Shown here: positions 28,920 through 37,003 of the stretch, piece by piece
How positions within the stretch are numbered: position 1 is the stretch's first letter
How the letters are laid out: every line of letters starts with the position of its first letter
From: Nocardioides kongjuensis
GTDB lineage: Bacteria > Actinomycetota > Actinomycetes > Propionibacteriales > Nocardioidaceae
Length of the DNA: 64,000 nucleotides
NCBI RefSeq assembly: GCF_013409625.1
Contig: NZ_JACCBF010000001.1
Span: forward strand, 3,227,001-3,291,000
Direction: 5' to 3'
Program-made: the position numbers and the translations under genes
The notes under the pieces: generated by a model
The model's database searches: none
Told to the model about the DNA's origin: nothing
Seen by the model: the letters and a program-made list of their open reading frames with translations, nothing else

Positions 28920-29639
28920 CTAGGCGCTGAGGCCGCCGTCGACGGTGTGCTCGCCACCCGTGCAGTAGGCGGCGGCGTCGCTGGCGAGGAAGGTGATCAG
29001 GGCGGCGACCTCACGGGGGTCGGCCGCCCGGGACAGGGGTACGGCGGACCAGTCGACCTGGTCGGCGCGCATCATCGGCGTCTCGATCGGGCCCGGGCAC
29101 ACGGCGTTGACCCGGATGCCCCGCTCCCCCAGCTCGAGGGCCGCGGAGCGGGTGACGCCGCGGACGCCGAACTTGGTCGCGGAGTGGACGAGGGCGTGGC
29201 GGTGGCCCGAGAGGCCCGCGGTCGAGGAGACATTCACGATCGCGCCGCCGTCGGCCATCGACCGGGCGGCGGCCCGGGTGCCGAGGACGGTGCCGCGCAG
29301 GTTGACATCGAGGACCAGGTCGATGTCGTCGTCGGCCATCTCGGCGAGCGGGGCCTTGCGGTAGACGCCGGCGTTGTTGACCAGCACGTCCCAGCGGCCG
29401 TGCTGCGCCCGGATCTCCCCGGTCACGCGGTCCCACTGGCCGGCGTCGCGGACGTCGAGCTCGACGGCGGTGGCCGTGCCGCCGATGCCGGCGGCGGTGC
29501 GGCTGGCGCCGGCGAGGTCGCTGTCGCCGAGGACGACGTGGGCGCCGGCCTCCGCGAGGACGGACGCCACGGCCGCGCCGAGGCCACCGGCCGCGCCGGT
29601 GACCAGGGCGACCCTGCCGGTCAGGTCGGGTCCGGTCAT
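28920..29639 (-). CDS. SDR-family protein with catalytic Tyr replaced by His
   Basis: 239 residues. TGAAGGLG, NNAG, VSSTAGLSG and the C-terminal EHTVDGGLSA are classical SDR, but the YxxxK motif reads HSATK (His codon CAC, about 29188-29190), the only one of six SDRs in this window to lack the Tyr. The Lys, Ser and Asn are kept. Either His takes over proton transfer or the enzyme is weak or non-catalytic. Its ATG overlaps the esterase stop (ATGA), so it is the second gene of the operon. Confidence 0.85.
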   Translation of the reverse strand: MTGPDLTGRVALVTGAAGGLGAAVASVLAEAGAHVVLGDSDLAGASRTAAGIGGTATAVELDVRDAGQWDRVTGEIRAQHGRWDVLVNNAGVYRKAPLAEMADDDIDLVLDVNLRGTVLGTRAAARSMADGGAIVNVSSTAGLSGHRHALVHSATKFGVRGVTRSAALELGERGIRVNAVCPGPIETPMMRADQVDWSAVPLSRAADPREVAALITFLASDAAAYCTGGEHTVDGGLSA

Positions 29640-30595
29640 GCCGGTCCCCCGGCAGGCGACGCCACCCCGAGCAGGGTGCGCAGGTCGGCGTACAGCAGCT
29701 CGCGGGCGGACGCGCCTGCGCGCAGGGTCATGAAGGTGAGCAGGCCGTGGAAGAGCTGCGGGTGGATCCGGGTGAGGACCGGCACGCCGGCGGCGGCGAG
29801 CTGGGCGGCGTAGCGCTCCCCCTCGTCGGCCAGCGGGTCGGCGGCCGTGATGACGACGACGGCCGGCGGCAGGCCGGCGTGGCTCGCGGCGCGGGCCGGG
29901 GCGACCAGCTCGGGCGGCTCGGGGAGGGTGCGCTCCGGGCCGAGGTACTGGTCCCAGTACCACTCCATGTTCGCCCGGGTGTTGAACCAGCCGTCGGCGT
30001 AGGTGTCGTAGCTGGGAGTGTCGCAGCCGGGGTCGATGACCGGACCGAGCAGCGCCTGGCCCGCCAGGGCGGGTCCCTTGCGGTCGCGGGCCATCAGCGC
30101 GACGACGGCGGCGAGCGCACCACCGGCGCTGTCGCCGGCAACGACCACCCGGGCCGGGTCGGTGCCGAGCTCGTCGTGGCGCTCGCTCGCCCAGAGCAGG
30201 GCGGCGTACGCGTCCTCGGCGGCGGTCGGCGCACGGTGCTCGGGGGCGAGGCGGTAGTCGACCGACACGACGACGGAGTCGGTCTGCCGGGCGAGCTGGC
30301 GGCAGAAGCTGTCGTGGCTCTCGAGGTCGCAGAAGACGAAGCCGCCGCCGTGGGTGAACACGACCAGCGGGCGCCGTACGTCGCCCGGGCCGTGGGGCTG
30401 GTAGACCCGGGCGCCGATGGTGCCGCCGTCGACGTCGATGGTGACGTCCTCGGCCGAGCGGACGTCGTCCAGGTTGGCCGGCGGGACCTGCCGTGCCTTG
30501 GTCGCGGCGCGCGCGTCGGCGCCGGTCATCGTGGAGACCTGCGGGAAGTTCTCGTTGAGCAGCGCCAGGAACCCGGCGACCTCGGTGTCGAGCAT
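29636..30595 (-). CDS. HSL-family alpha/beta hydrolase at the head of the hsa operon
   Basis: 319 residues. HGGGFVFCD (oxyanion), GDSAGGALA (Ser), DPLADEGERYA (Asp) and FHGLLTF (His) are intact. In this place it probably hydrolyses steroid esters, or the ester or lactone made by the following BVMO; that is inference from order. TACGTT six bases before ATG suggests a leaderless start. Divergent from hsaB over 98 bases that contain two palindromes. Confidence 0.86.
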   Translation of the reverse strand: MLDTEVAGFLALLNENFPQVSTMTGADARAATKARQVPPANLDDVRSAEDVTIDVDGGTIGARVYQPHGPGDVRRPLVVFTHGGGFVFCDLESHDSFCRQLARQTDSVVVSVDYRLAPEHRAPTAAEDAYAALLWASERHDELGTDPARVVVAGDSAGGALAAVVALMARDRKGPALAGQALLGPVIDPGCDTPSYDTYADGWFNTRANMEWYWDQYLGPERTLPEPPELVAPARAASHAGLPPAVVVITAADPLADEGERYAAQLAAAGVPVLTRIHPQLFHGLLTFMTLRAGASARELLYADLRTLLGVASPAGGPA

Positions 30596-30630
30596 GTTGC
30601 GAACGTAGGCAGCGCTCTCCCGCGGAGTGG

Positions 30631-30657
30631 CTCCGGTCCCGTTGGACGGGACCGGAG
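30631..30657. promoter_or_regulatory. 27-base perfect inverted repeat between hsaB and the hsa operon
   Basis: CTCCGGTCCCGT (30631-30642) and ACGGGACCGGAG (30646-30657) are exact inverted halves around TGG. It sits in the divergent promoter region, with the IclR-type gene one gene away, so it is a candidate operator for that regulator. Confidence 0.6.
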
Positions 30658-30668
30658 TGTTACGAATC

Positions 30669-30678
30669 GGAACATTCC
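30669..30678. promoter_or_regulatory. GGAA-CA-TTCC palindrome by the hsaB promoter
   Basis: GGAACATTCC, inverted GGAA/TTCC halves with a 2-base centre, recalls the TGGAA-TTCCA core of known IclR sites. It lies just upstream of TACCGT, the -10-like box of hsaB. Confidence 0.45.
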
Positions 30679-30693
30679 TTACCGTCCGATGTC

Positions 30694-31251
30694 ATGAGCG
30701 CCCTCGCCTTCTCCCCGACCCCGCCGCCCGCCGAGGTGCTGGAACCGACGCCCGACGTCATGCGGCGCGCGATGGGCGCCTTCCCGAGCGGGGTCACCGT
30801 GGTGACCGCGGTGCACGACGACGAGCCGGTCGGGTTCACCTGCCAGTCGTTCGCGTCGCTCTCGCTCGAGCCACCGCTGGTCCTGTTCTGCGCGACCAGC
30901 GAGGGCCGGGCGTGGGCCCGGATCCGGGAGGCCGGGGCGTTCTGCGTCAACGTGCTCGCCGAGGACCAGGTCGACCTGTGCCAGCGCTTCGGCTCGCGCA
31001 ACGGACTGCGCTTCGAGGGGCTGGAGTGGACCGCGCCGCACGGTGCCCCGGCACTGCCCGGCGCCGTGCTCCGCGTGCACGCGACGCTCGAGACGGTGCA
31101 CGTCGCCGGCGACCACGACATCGCGATCGGGCGGGTGCAGGGGCTCGAGCTCGACACCGCCCCGCCACTGGTGTTCCACCGCGGCCGGTTCGGGCTCGAC
31201 GCACCCAAGGCGGGGTTCGCGCACTGGGGCGAGCAGGACTTCTGGAGCTGA
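30694..31251 (+). CDS. hsaB: HsaB, flavin reductase of 3-HSA hydroxylase
   Basis: 185 residues, split-barrel flavin reductase family. MGAFPSGVTVVTA, GFTCQSFASLSLEPPLVLFC and the flavin loop are typical of HsaB, which reduces FMN/FAD with NADH for HsaA. It is not beside hsaA but divergent from that operon. TACCGT 8 bases before ATG suggests a leaderless or near-leaderless start. The IclR gene follows after 43 bases on the same strand. Confidence 0.92.
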   Translation: MSALAFSPTPPPAEVLEPTPDVMRRAMGAFPSGVTVVTAVHDDEPVGFTCQSFASLSLEPPLVLFCATSEGRAWARIREAGAFCVNVLAEDQVDLCQRFGSRNGLRFEGLEWTAPHGAPALPGAVLRVHATLETVHVAGDHDIAIGRVQGLELDTAPPLVFHRGRFGLDAPKAGFAHWGEQDFWS

Positions 31252-31294
31252 ATCGCGGGCAGGGCCGGCGTACGGCGGGCCTATCATGAGCCGC

Positions 31295-32167
31295 ATGGCG
31301 AGTGCCGCGGCGAAGAAGAAGGCGGACGGGGAGAGCTCCGACCCGCCGGTGTCGATGGTCGCGCGGATCGCCCTGATCATGCGGGTCTTCGACGAGCCCG
31401 GCGCGCGGTTCCGGCTCGACGACATCGCCACCCGCACGGGCCTGCCGCGCTCGACGGTCCACCGGATCCTCGACCAGCTGCTCGTCACCGGCTGGATCCA
31501 GCGCCGACCCGACGGCTACTCGCTGTCCGCCGGCGCCTCGACCGCGCGGCACTCGCCGTCCGAGCACCCCGAGCTGCGCTCGGTCGCCGCCCCGGTCCTC
31601 AACCGGCTGCACCTCGACACCGGCCTGGTCGTGCACCTCGGCGTGCTGATCGGCACCGACGTGCTCGTCCTCGACCGGATCGCCGGGCGCGCCGCCGCCG
31701 GCAACGCCGGGACGGCGTCCCGCGTCGGCGGCCGGGTCCCGGCCCACGCCACCGCCCTCGGCAAGGCGATCCTGGCCCAGCTGCCCGGCGAGGAGATCGA
31801 CACCCTCTTCCGCCCAGGCCTGCCCAAGCGCAGCCCCCGCACCATCGACGACCTGCCCACGCTCCACCAGGAGCTCGGTCGGATCCGCGCCCGCCGCGGC
31901 CTCGCCTACGAGAACCAGGAACTGGTCCTCGGCACCTCCGCCCTCGGCGCCGCCATCCGCGCCGACGGCCTCCTCGCCGCGATCTCGGTCGGTGGCGCCG
32001 TACCCCTGGAGAAGCTGGAGCGCCTCGGCCCGCTCATGCTCCGCGCCGCCGCCCACGTCACCCAGCGGCTGTCCGGGCAGGACGAGGCCGTCGAGCCGGT
32101 CCGGCCGACCTCGGACGGGGTGCTCGGGCGGATGCTGCGCACGCTACCGGCCGACGGCTGGGTGTAG
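31295..32167 (+). CDS. IclR-family transcriptional regulator
   Basis: 290 residues. Winged HTH about 22-85 (ARFRLDDIATRTGLPRSTVH) and an effector domain about 95-270 (VGGRVPAHATALGKAILAQL, AAISVGGAV). The family binds aromatic or other small acids. Next to hsaB, it most likely controls the divergent hsa promoters. The start is ATG 31295, seven bases after TATCAT (leaderless pattern); ATG 31286 overlaps that box. Confidence 0.9.
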   Translation: MASAAAKKKADGESSDPPVSMVARIALIMRVFDEPGARFRLDDIATRTGLPRSTVHRILDQLLVTGWIQRRPDGYSLSAGASTARHSPSEHPELRSVAAPVLNRLHLDTGLVVHLGVLIGTDVLVLDRIAGRAAAGNAGTASRVGGRVPAHATALGKAILAQLPGEEIDTLFRPGLPKRSPRTIDDLPTLHQELGRIRARRGLAYENQELVLGTSALGAAIRADGLLAAISVGGAVPLEKLERLGPLMLRAAAHVTQRLSGQDEAVEPVRPTSDGVLGRMLRTLPADGWV

Positions 32168-32463
32168 CGCTCGCCGGTGGCGTGCCGGTGGTTGAGGGGC
32201 GGGAGTCGCGCAGCCACCGAAGATCGGGCTGTGCTGCTGGGGTCCGTCCGTGGGCGTCGGTCGCGTAGCCGGTTTCGTTCCGAAAGGGCAGCGACGAGGA
32301 AGGTGGGGAGGTGGCTGGGTTCGCGGCTCGGGTTGCGGTCCCGCAGTCACATTCGTGGCATGCCGTGACGTCGGTTCTCCACACCCTCCGAATGGAGTTT
32401 CCCCTGTCCCCAGGCGGGTTCTGAACGTTCGCTTCTGTCGGCGGTGGGTGGGAGAATTCAGTC
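32168..32463. other. 296-base stretch without a gene
   Basis: I see no supported gene. Near 32186-32219 CGGTGG and CCACCG can pair, a weak hairpin after the IclR gene. The rest is a little less GC-rich than its surroundings and ends in the GTGGGAG ribosome site of the 13E12 gene. It may have arrived with that element. Confidence 0.5.
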
Positions 32464-33765
32464 ATGGATCTCGGAACCCGGCCCCGTTCGACAGCGGCTC
32501 TGCTGTCCGGGCTGCGTGCCGAGGTCGAAGGCCGCCAGGCCTCCCTGGTCCGCGAATGGGCGACGATCGTGGAGTGGGCCGGCGACCACATCATCACCGG
32601 ACCCGAGGGTGTCGCGACGATCACCGAGGGCTACCTCGACACCGGCGTGCCCATCGCCGGGGCGGGTGCCCCGCTGGTCAGCGAGTTCGCGTTGATGGAG
32701 CTCGTCGCGGTCCTCGGCCGCACCCCCGACGGCGGCAAGGCGTATGTCGGTCGGGTCATCGAGTGCGCCTGGCGGCTCCCCAACGTCTACGAGGCGGTGG
32801 TGGCGGGGAGGTTGGCGCCGTGGCGTGCTGAGCGGATCGCGGACCTCACCCGGGGTCTTGGTGCTGAGGCGGCGGGGTTCGTGGACCGGCAGCTGTGGAA
32901 CGCCTCCGGCGTCGGGTGGGCCCAGCTCGAACGCCTCGTCGCGGAAGCCGTGCTCCGCTACGACCCCGAACGCGCGGAAGCCGACCGCCAGAAGGCTGCC
33001 GACCACCGGCACTTCGACCTCAGTGACGTGGACGAGCACGGGCTGGTGCACCTCGACGGGCTGATGGATGCCGCCGACGGGCACGACCTCGACCTCGCCG
33101 TCGCTCGTCGCGCGGAGGTGCTGGGCCGGTTGGGTGACGAGAGCTCGTTGGACGTGCGCCGGTCGAAAGCGGCTGCCGAGCTCGCCCGCCAGGACCTGGC
33201 CCTGGACCTGCTGGTCCCGGACCCGGACACCGGGGAGGTGGTCGCGACCGTCCCTGGTCGCAAGGTCGTGTTGAACGTGCACGTCACCGACACCACCCTT
33301 GCTGGCCGGAACCCGGTCGGGCGGTGGGACGAGGGTCGCTGCCCGGTCAGCACCGCTCAGATCCGGGAGTGGCTGCGTGCCCGGCACACCACCGTGATCG
33401 TCCGGCCGGTGATCGACCTGGCCGACCACGTCCCCGTCACGGCCTACGAGATCCCCGACCGCCACAAGACCCGCGTCGCGTTGCGGGACCACACCTGCCG
33501 GTTCCCCCACTGCACCCGTCCCGCGACCCGGTGCGACATCGACCACCACCAACCCCACGACCAGGGTGGTCCGACCTGCCCCTGCAACCTCGTCCCACTC
33601 TGCCGGCGGCACCACCGCGCGAAGACCCACTCAGCCTGGCGCTACGACACCATCACGCCCGGATCCTACGTCTGGACCAGTCCCAACGGCTACCGGTTCC
33701 GGGTCGACCACCGCGGCACCCACCCCGTCCACGACACCGGCGACCCCAGCCCGCCCGACGAGTAG
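32464..33765 (+). CDS. 13E12/DUF222 repeat-family protein with HNH endonuclease domain
   Basis: 433 residues. An N-terminal DUF222 region (about 25-300) is followed by an HNH nuclease motif (about 340-400): CRFPHCTRPATRCDIDHH, then CNLVPLCRRHHRAKTH, with two CxxC-like pairs for zinc. These multicopy actinobacterial genes behave like selfish or mobile elements; their biological role is unclear. It stands alone between the IclR gene and the HsaA-like gene, flanked by a plain 296-base stretch and a terminator. Confidence 0.9.
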   Translation: MDLGTRPRSTAALLSGLRAEVEGRQASLVREWATIVEWAGDHIITGPEGVATITEGYLDTGVPIAGAGAPLVSEFALMELVAVLGRTPDGGKAYVGRVIECAWRLPNVYEAVVAGRLAPWRAERIADLTRGLGAEAAGFVDRQLWNASGVGWAQLERLVAEAVLRYDPERAEADRQKAADHRHFDLSDVDEHGLVHLDGLMDAADGHDLDLAVARRAEVLGRLGDESSLDVRRSKAAAELARQDLALDLLVPDPDTGEVVATVPGRKVVLNVHVTDTTLAGRNPVGRWDEGRCPVSTAQIREWLRARHTTVIVRPVIDLADHVPVTAYEIPDRHKTRVALRDHTCRFPHCTRPATRCDIDHHQPHDQGGPTCPCNLVPLCRRHHRAKTHSAWRYDTITPGSYVWTSPNGYRFRVDHRGTHPVHDTGDPSPPDE

Positions 33766-33780
33766 CGACCCCGCTCCACA

Positions 33781-33806
33781 CCCCGCAGAACCATGCATCT
33801 GCGGGG
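33781..33806 (+). terminator. Hairpin after the 13E12 gene
   Basis: CCCCGCAGA (33781-33789) and TCTGCGGGG (33798-33806) form a 9-base stem with an 8-base loop. It stands between two convergent genes and may serve both. Confidence 0.65.
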
Positions 33807-33856
33807 GTAGCGGCATGCTCAGGACGGTGCAGTCGTCCCGGACTGAGACGTCTGCG

Positions 33857-34990
33857 TCACCACCAGCGGTCGGTGATGTCGAGCCCGTAGGCCCAGCGAC
33901 CGAAGATCGACAGCGTCTGGTCGACCGAGTTGGCGGCGTTGGTGGCGGCGACCTGGGCGTCGCGCCAGGCACGCTGCAGCGGGTGGCGGCGCTCCCAGGC
34001 CTCGGGGCCGGCGGCGTCGAGGAAGCTGCCGATCGCGCGGACGGCGCGCTCGGCGGCCAGGGACTGGTCGCGGCGGGCACGCACGACGCTCTCGGTGTGG
34101 GGCGGCTCGTTGCGCTCGGCGCGCTCGAGCAGGCGCTCGAGGTGGCCGGTGAGCTGGCGCCAGGCGACGTGGAGGTCGGTCGCGGCGCGGGCGACGGTGG
34201 GCGCGGCAGCGGCCTCGGGGCGGTCGGCGAGCAGCGCGTCGTAGGCGCCCTCGGCCGCGCCGATCACGGGGACGGCGACCGCGTGGGTGTGGATGACGCT
34301 GTAGGGCATCCGGTAGAGCGGAGGCAGCTTGCCGGCCCACGCCGGGTCCTCCTGGAGCATCCGCTCCCGCGCCCCGAAGGTCCGGTACGACGGCACGAAC
34401 GCGTCCTCGACGGCGATGCCGTCGGCGCCGACGGCGCGCAGTCCGGTCGGGTCCCAGCGCTCCTCGATCCGGTAGTCGGTGGCGGGGACCAGGGTGCCGA
34501 CGAAGTCGACCGGCTCGCCCTTCTCGTCGAGCAGGAGCGCGCCCACGACCGCCCAGGTCGCGTGGTGGATGCCGGTCGACGTACGCCACCGGCCGGTGAG
34601 CCGGTAGCCGCCCTCGGTGGGGGTGAGCTGTCCGTCGGGGGTGTACGACGACGCGAGCCGCGCGGCCGGGTCAGCGCCCCACACGTCGGCCTGGGCGCGC
34701 TCGTCGAAGAGCGCGAGGTGCCACTCGTGGGCGCCGAGGATCGAGGCGACGAAGCCGGTCGAGGGGCAGGATCGCGACAGCAACCGGACGGCACGGAAGA
34801 AGGTGACCGGGTCGGCCTCGAGGCCGCCGTACGCGGCGGGCCGGAGCATCCGGAACAGGCCCGTCTCGGTGAGCCGCTCGATCACCGCGCTGTCGACCGC
34901 ACCGTTGATCTCGACCGCCGCTGCGTCGCGGGCCAGCTCGGGCAGCATGGCCCGGACCCCGGAGATGACCGCGTCGGTCGCCTCGCTCAC
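33857..34990 (-). CDS. HsaA-like flavin-dependent monooxygenase / acyl-CoA-dehydrogenase fold
   Basis: 377 residues, clearly related to HsaA: FRMLRPAAYGGLEADP, GRWRTSTGIHHATW, GLRAVGADGIAVEDAFVPSYR, HPLQRAWRDAQVA. It should hydroxylate a phenolic or ring substrate with FADH2/FMNH2, or be a flavin thioester oxidase; the lack of a partner reductase next door suggests it shares HsaB. GTG start with GGAGGGGGAACG. Divergent from the gene at 35042 with a 51-base gap. Confidence 0.83.
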   Translation of the reverse strand: MSEATDAVISGVRAMLPELARDAAAVEINGAVDSAVIERLTETGLFRMLRPAAYGGLEADPVTFFRAVRLLSRSCPSTGFVASILGAHEWHLALFDERAQADVWGADPAARLASSYTPDGQLTPTEGGYRLTGRWRTSTGIHHATWAVVGALLLDEKGEPVDFVGTLVPATDYRIEERWDPTGLRAVGADGIAVEDAFVPSYRTFGARERMLQEDPAWAGKLPPLYRMPYSVIHTHAVAVPVIGAAEGAYDALLADRPEAAAAPTVARAATDLHVAWRQLTGHLERLLERAERNEPPHTESVVRARRDQSLAAERAVRAIGSFLDAAGPEAWERRHPLQRAWRDAQVAATNAANSVDQTLSIFGRWAYGLDITDRWW

Positions 34991-35041
34991 CGTTCCCCCT
35001 CCATCACGACTAGTGTCGGCCTCGACAGCCTAGGAGGACCC

Positions 35042-36085
35042 TTGCACACCCACACCGCGCTCCGCGACCGTGTCGAGGACCTGGTCCCCCGCATCCGCGA
35101 GGAGGCCGCCCGCACCGAGGCGGAGCGCCGGATCCCGACCGAGGTCCTGGCCGCGCTGCTCGACGCCGGCGCGTTCTCGCTGGTGCCGGCCGCCGAGCGT
35201 GGCGACCGCGAGGCGGAGCTGGTGGAGCTGGTGCGGACCGTGGCCGCAGCGTGCGGTTCCACGGGCTGGGTGACCGCTGCCGGGAGTGCGGTGCCCTGGC
35301 TGCTCGACCTGTTCCCGCAGGCCGCCTGGGCGCGGCTGCACGACGAGGCCGGCGACCCGCTGGTCGCGTTCAGCCCCGAGCCCGCGGGCCGGCTGGTCGG
35401 GCCCGAGGACGAGCTGGTCCTCAACGGCCAGTGGACAGCGGTGACGGGAGCGGCGAACGCGTCGTGGCTGTTGCTCGGCGTACGACGTCACAAGGTCCCC
35501 GGCGAGCCCGGCCGCGCCGGCCTGGCGCTGGTCCCCGTCGCTGACTGCGAGCTCTCCGACCCGGTCGACACGGTCGGCCTGACCGCGTCGGGCGCGCAGG
35601 ACGTCCGGGTCCGCGGGGCGGCGATCCCGGTCGGCTCCTGGGCCGATGCGGAGCACCGCGGCGCCGACCTGCGCGCGATCGGCACCATCGCCGCGATGGC
35701 GCTCGTCGGCTCCGCCGCCGGCGCGCTGGTCACCCACCTCGACCAGTCCCGGCAGCGGCTCGCGCTGTCGCACGGCGGCGAGGACGCCCTCGACCTGTCC
35801 CCCGCGCGGATCGCCCGCGCGGCCTCGCTCGTCGACGGGGCGGCGCTGGTGCTGCGCGAGCAGGCCACCGGACACCACGACCCCGACGACCAGCCGCGCG
35901 ATCCGTTCGAGGACCAGCTCTACGCCGTCGACCGTGCCGTCGAGGCGACCGCCCTGGTCTTCGCCAGCCTGCGCGCGCACGCCCTCGACAACGGCGACCC
36001 GGTCGCACGGTTGTGGCGCGACGTCCGGGTCGGCGGCTACCACGCCCGGGCGTTGATCACCCGGCTGCGCGCACTCGGCGGCTGA
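35042..36085 (+). CDS. Acyl-CoA-dehydrogenase-fold protein, divergent HsaA relative
   Basis: 347 residues. The order RIPTEVLAALLDAGAFSLVPA, ACGSTGWVTAAGSAVPW, LVLNGQWTAVTGAANASWLL, and VGLTASGAQDVRVRGAAIP follows the HsaA/ACAD pattern, with a shorter, less conserved C-terminus. The usual catalytic base region is unclear. The start is TTG at 35042, preceded by AGGAGGACCC, a strong ribosome site; no ATG or GTG is well placed. It may pair with the divergent 377-residue relative. Confidence 0.75.
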   Translation: MHTHTALRDRVEDLVPRIREEAARTEAERRIPTEVLAALLDAGAFSLVPAAERGDREAELVELVRTVAAACGSTGWVTAAGSAVPWLLDLFPQAAWARLHDEAGDPLVAFSPEPAGRLVGPEDELVLNGQWTAVTGAANASWLLLGVRRHKVPGEPGRAGLALVPVADCELSDPVDTVGLTASGAQDVRVRGAAIPVGSWADAEHRGADLRAIGTIAAMALVGSAAGALVTHLDQSRQRLALSHGGEDALDLSPARIARAASLVDGAALVLREQATGHHDPDDQPRDPFEDQLYAVDRAVEATALVFASLRAHALDNGDPVARLWRDVRVGGYHARALITRLRALGG

Positions 36086-36095
36086 GCTCCGCGGG

Positions 36096-36851
36096 TCAGC
36101 CGACCAGCGCGAGCCGCAGCGCGGCCAGCTCGGCCTCGGTGAGGCCGTGGCGCAGCAGGAACTCCGCGCCGCCGCCGTACGTCGCACGCAGCGCGTCCAC
36201 GAACGAACCGATCGCGGTGCCGTCGACGGCGAACACACCCTGGCCGACGTTGGGCAGGTTCTTGTAGGCGGGGATGCGGACCAGCCGCTCGCGCACCTGC
36301 GCGGCGCGCTCGGAGGTGAGGGCGTAGTCGGCGGCGATGTCCTCGGACGAGACACCCACGGCGTCGAGCAGCACGGCGGCGATGACGCCGGTGCGGTCCT
36401 TCCCGGCGGCGCAGTGGAAGACCACGGCGTGCTGCTCGGGGTCGCCGATGATCCGCGCGGCCTCGACGAACGACTCGGTGCTGCCGGCGAGCAGCTGCCA
36501 GTACAGGGCGCCGAGGTCGGCGCTGGTGCCCGAGGGCACGACGACGTCGAGCAGGGTCGCGTCGGCCTTCTTCACGGGGAGGTTCACCACCCGCACGGCC
36601 GTGTCGCGGAGCAGGCCGTGTCCCTCACGGGCGGCCTCGTCGGGCAGCCGCAGGTCGATGATCGTGCGCAGCCCGCGCACGTCGACCAGCTCGGTCACGT
36701 CCGCAGCGCAGATCTCCTGCAGCGTGCTGGCCCGGAACGCCACGCCGGAGCGGGTGACGCCACCGCCCGCGACCGGGAGACCGCCGAGGTCGCGGATGTT
36801 GTCGACCTCTGCCAGGTCGAGCCACCTGGTGGCCTCGCTCACCGTGCCCAC
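36096..36851 (-). CDS. Tyrosine/serine protein phosphatase, MptpB-like
   Basis: 251 residues. The CX5R loop is HCAAGKDRTGV (about 148-158), with NIRDLGGLPVAGGGVTRSGVAFRAS at the N-terminus typical of the PtpB/DSP group (PF13350). It dephosphorylates phospho-Tyr/Ser proteins or phosphoinositides. The start is GTG 36851 with GGAGG at five bases. The 152-base upstream region holds a perfect 11-base direct repeat that reads as a PHO box towards this gene. Confidence 0.9.
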   Translation of the reverse strand: MGTVSEATRWLDLAEVDNIRDLGGLPVAGGGVTRSGVAFRASTLQEICAADVTELVDVRGLRTIIDLRLPDEAAREGHGLLRDTAVRVVNLPVKKADATLLDVVVPSGTSADLGALYWQLLAGSTESFVEAARIIGDPEQHAVVFHCAAGKDRTGVIAAVLLDAVGVSSEDIAADYALTSERAAQVRERLVRIPAYKNLPNVGQGVFAVDGTAIGSFVDALRATYGGGAEFLLRHGLTEAELAALRLALVG

Positions 36852-36959
36852 AACTGCCTCCGTCTCGATCGGGGTGACGACGGTGTCACGATCCCCGGAG
36901 CGACCGGTTCGCCGCGGACTCGTCCCGCTGATCGGGAGCGACGGCCCTCACACCCCGCG

Positions 36960-36981
36960 CTCGGGTGAACCTCGGGTGAAC
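36960..36981 (-). promoter_or_regulatory. Perfect 11-base direct repeat, PHO-box type
   Basis: On the minus strand GTTCACCCGAG occurs twice head to tail, the best match in the window to the actinobacterial PhoP operator. It lies about 110 bases before the phosphatase start and 22 bases before the ATG of the divergent gene at 37004, so it could activate one and repress the other. Confidence 0.65.
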
Positions 36982-37003
36982 CGAACGAGACGAGGAGATC
37001 GAG

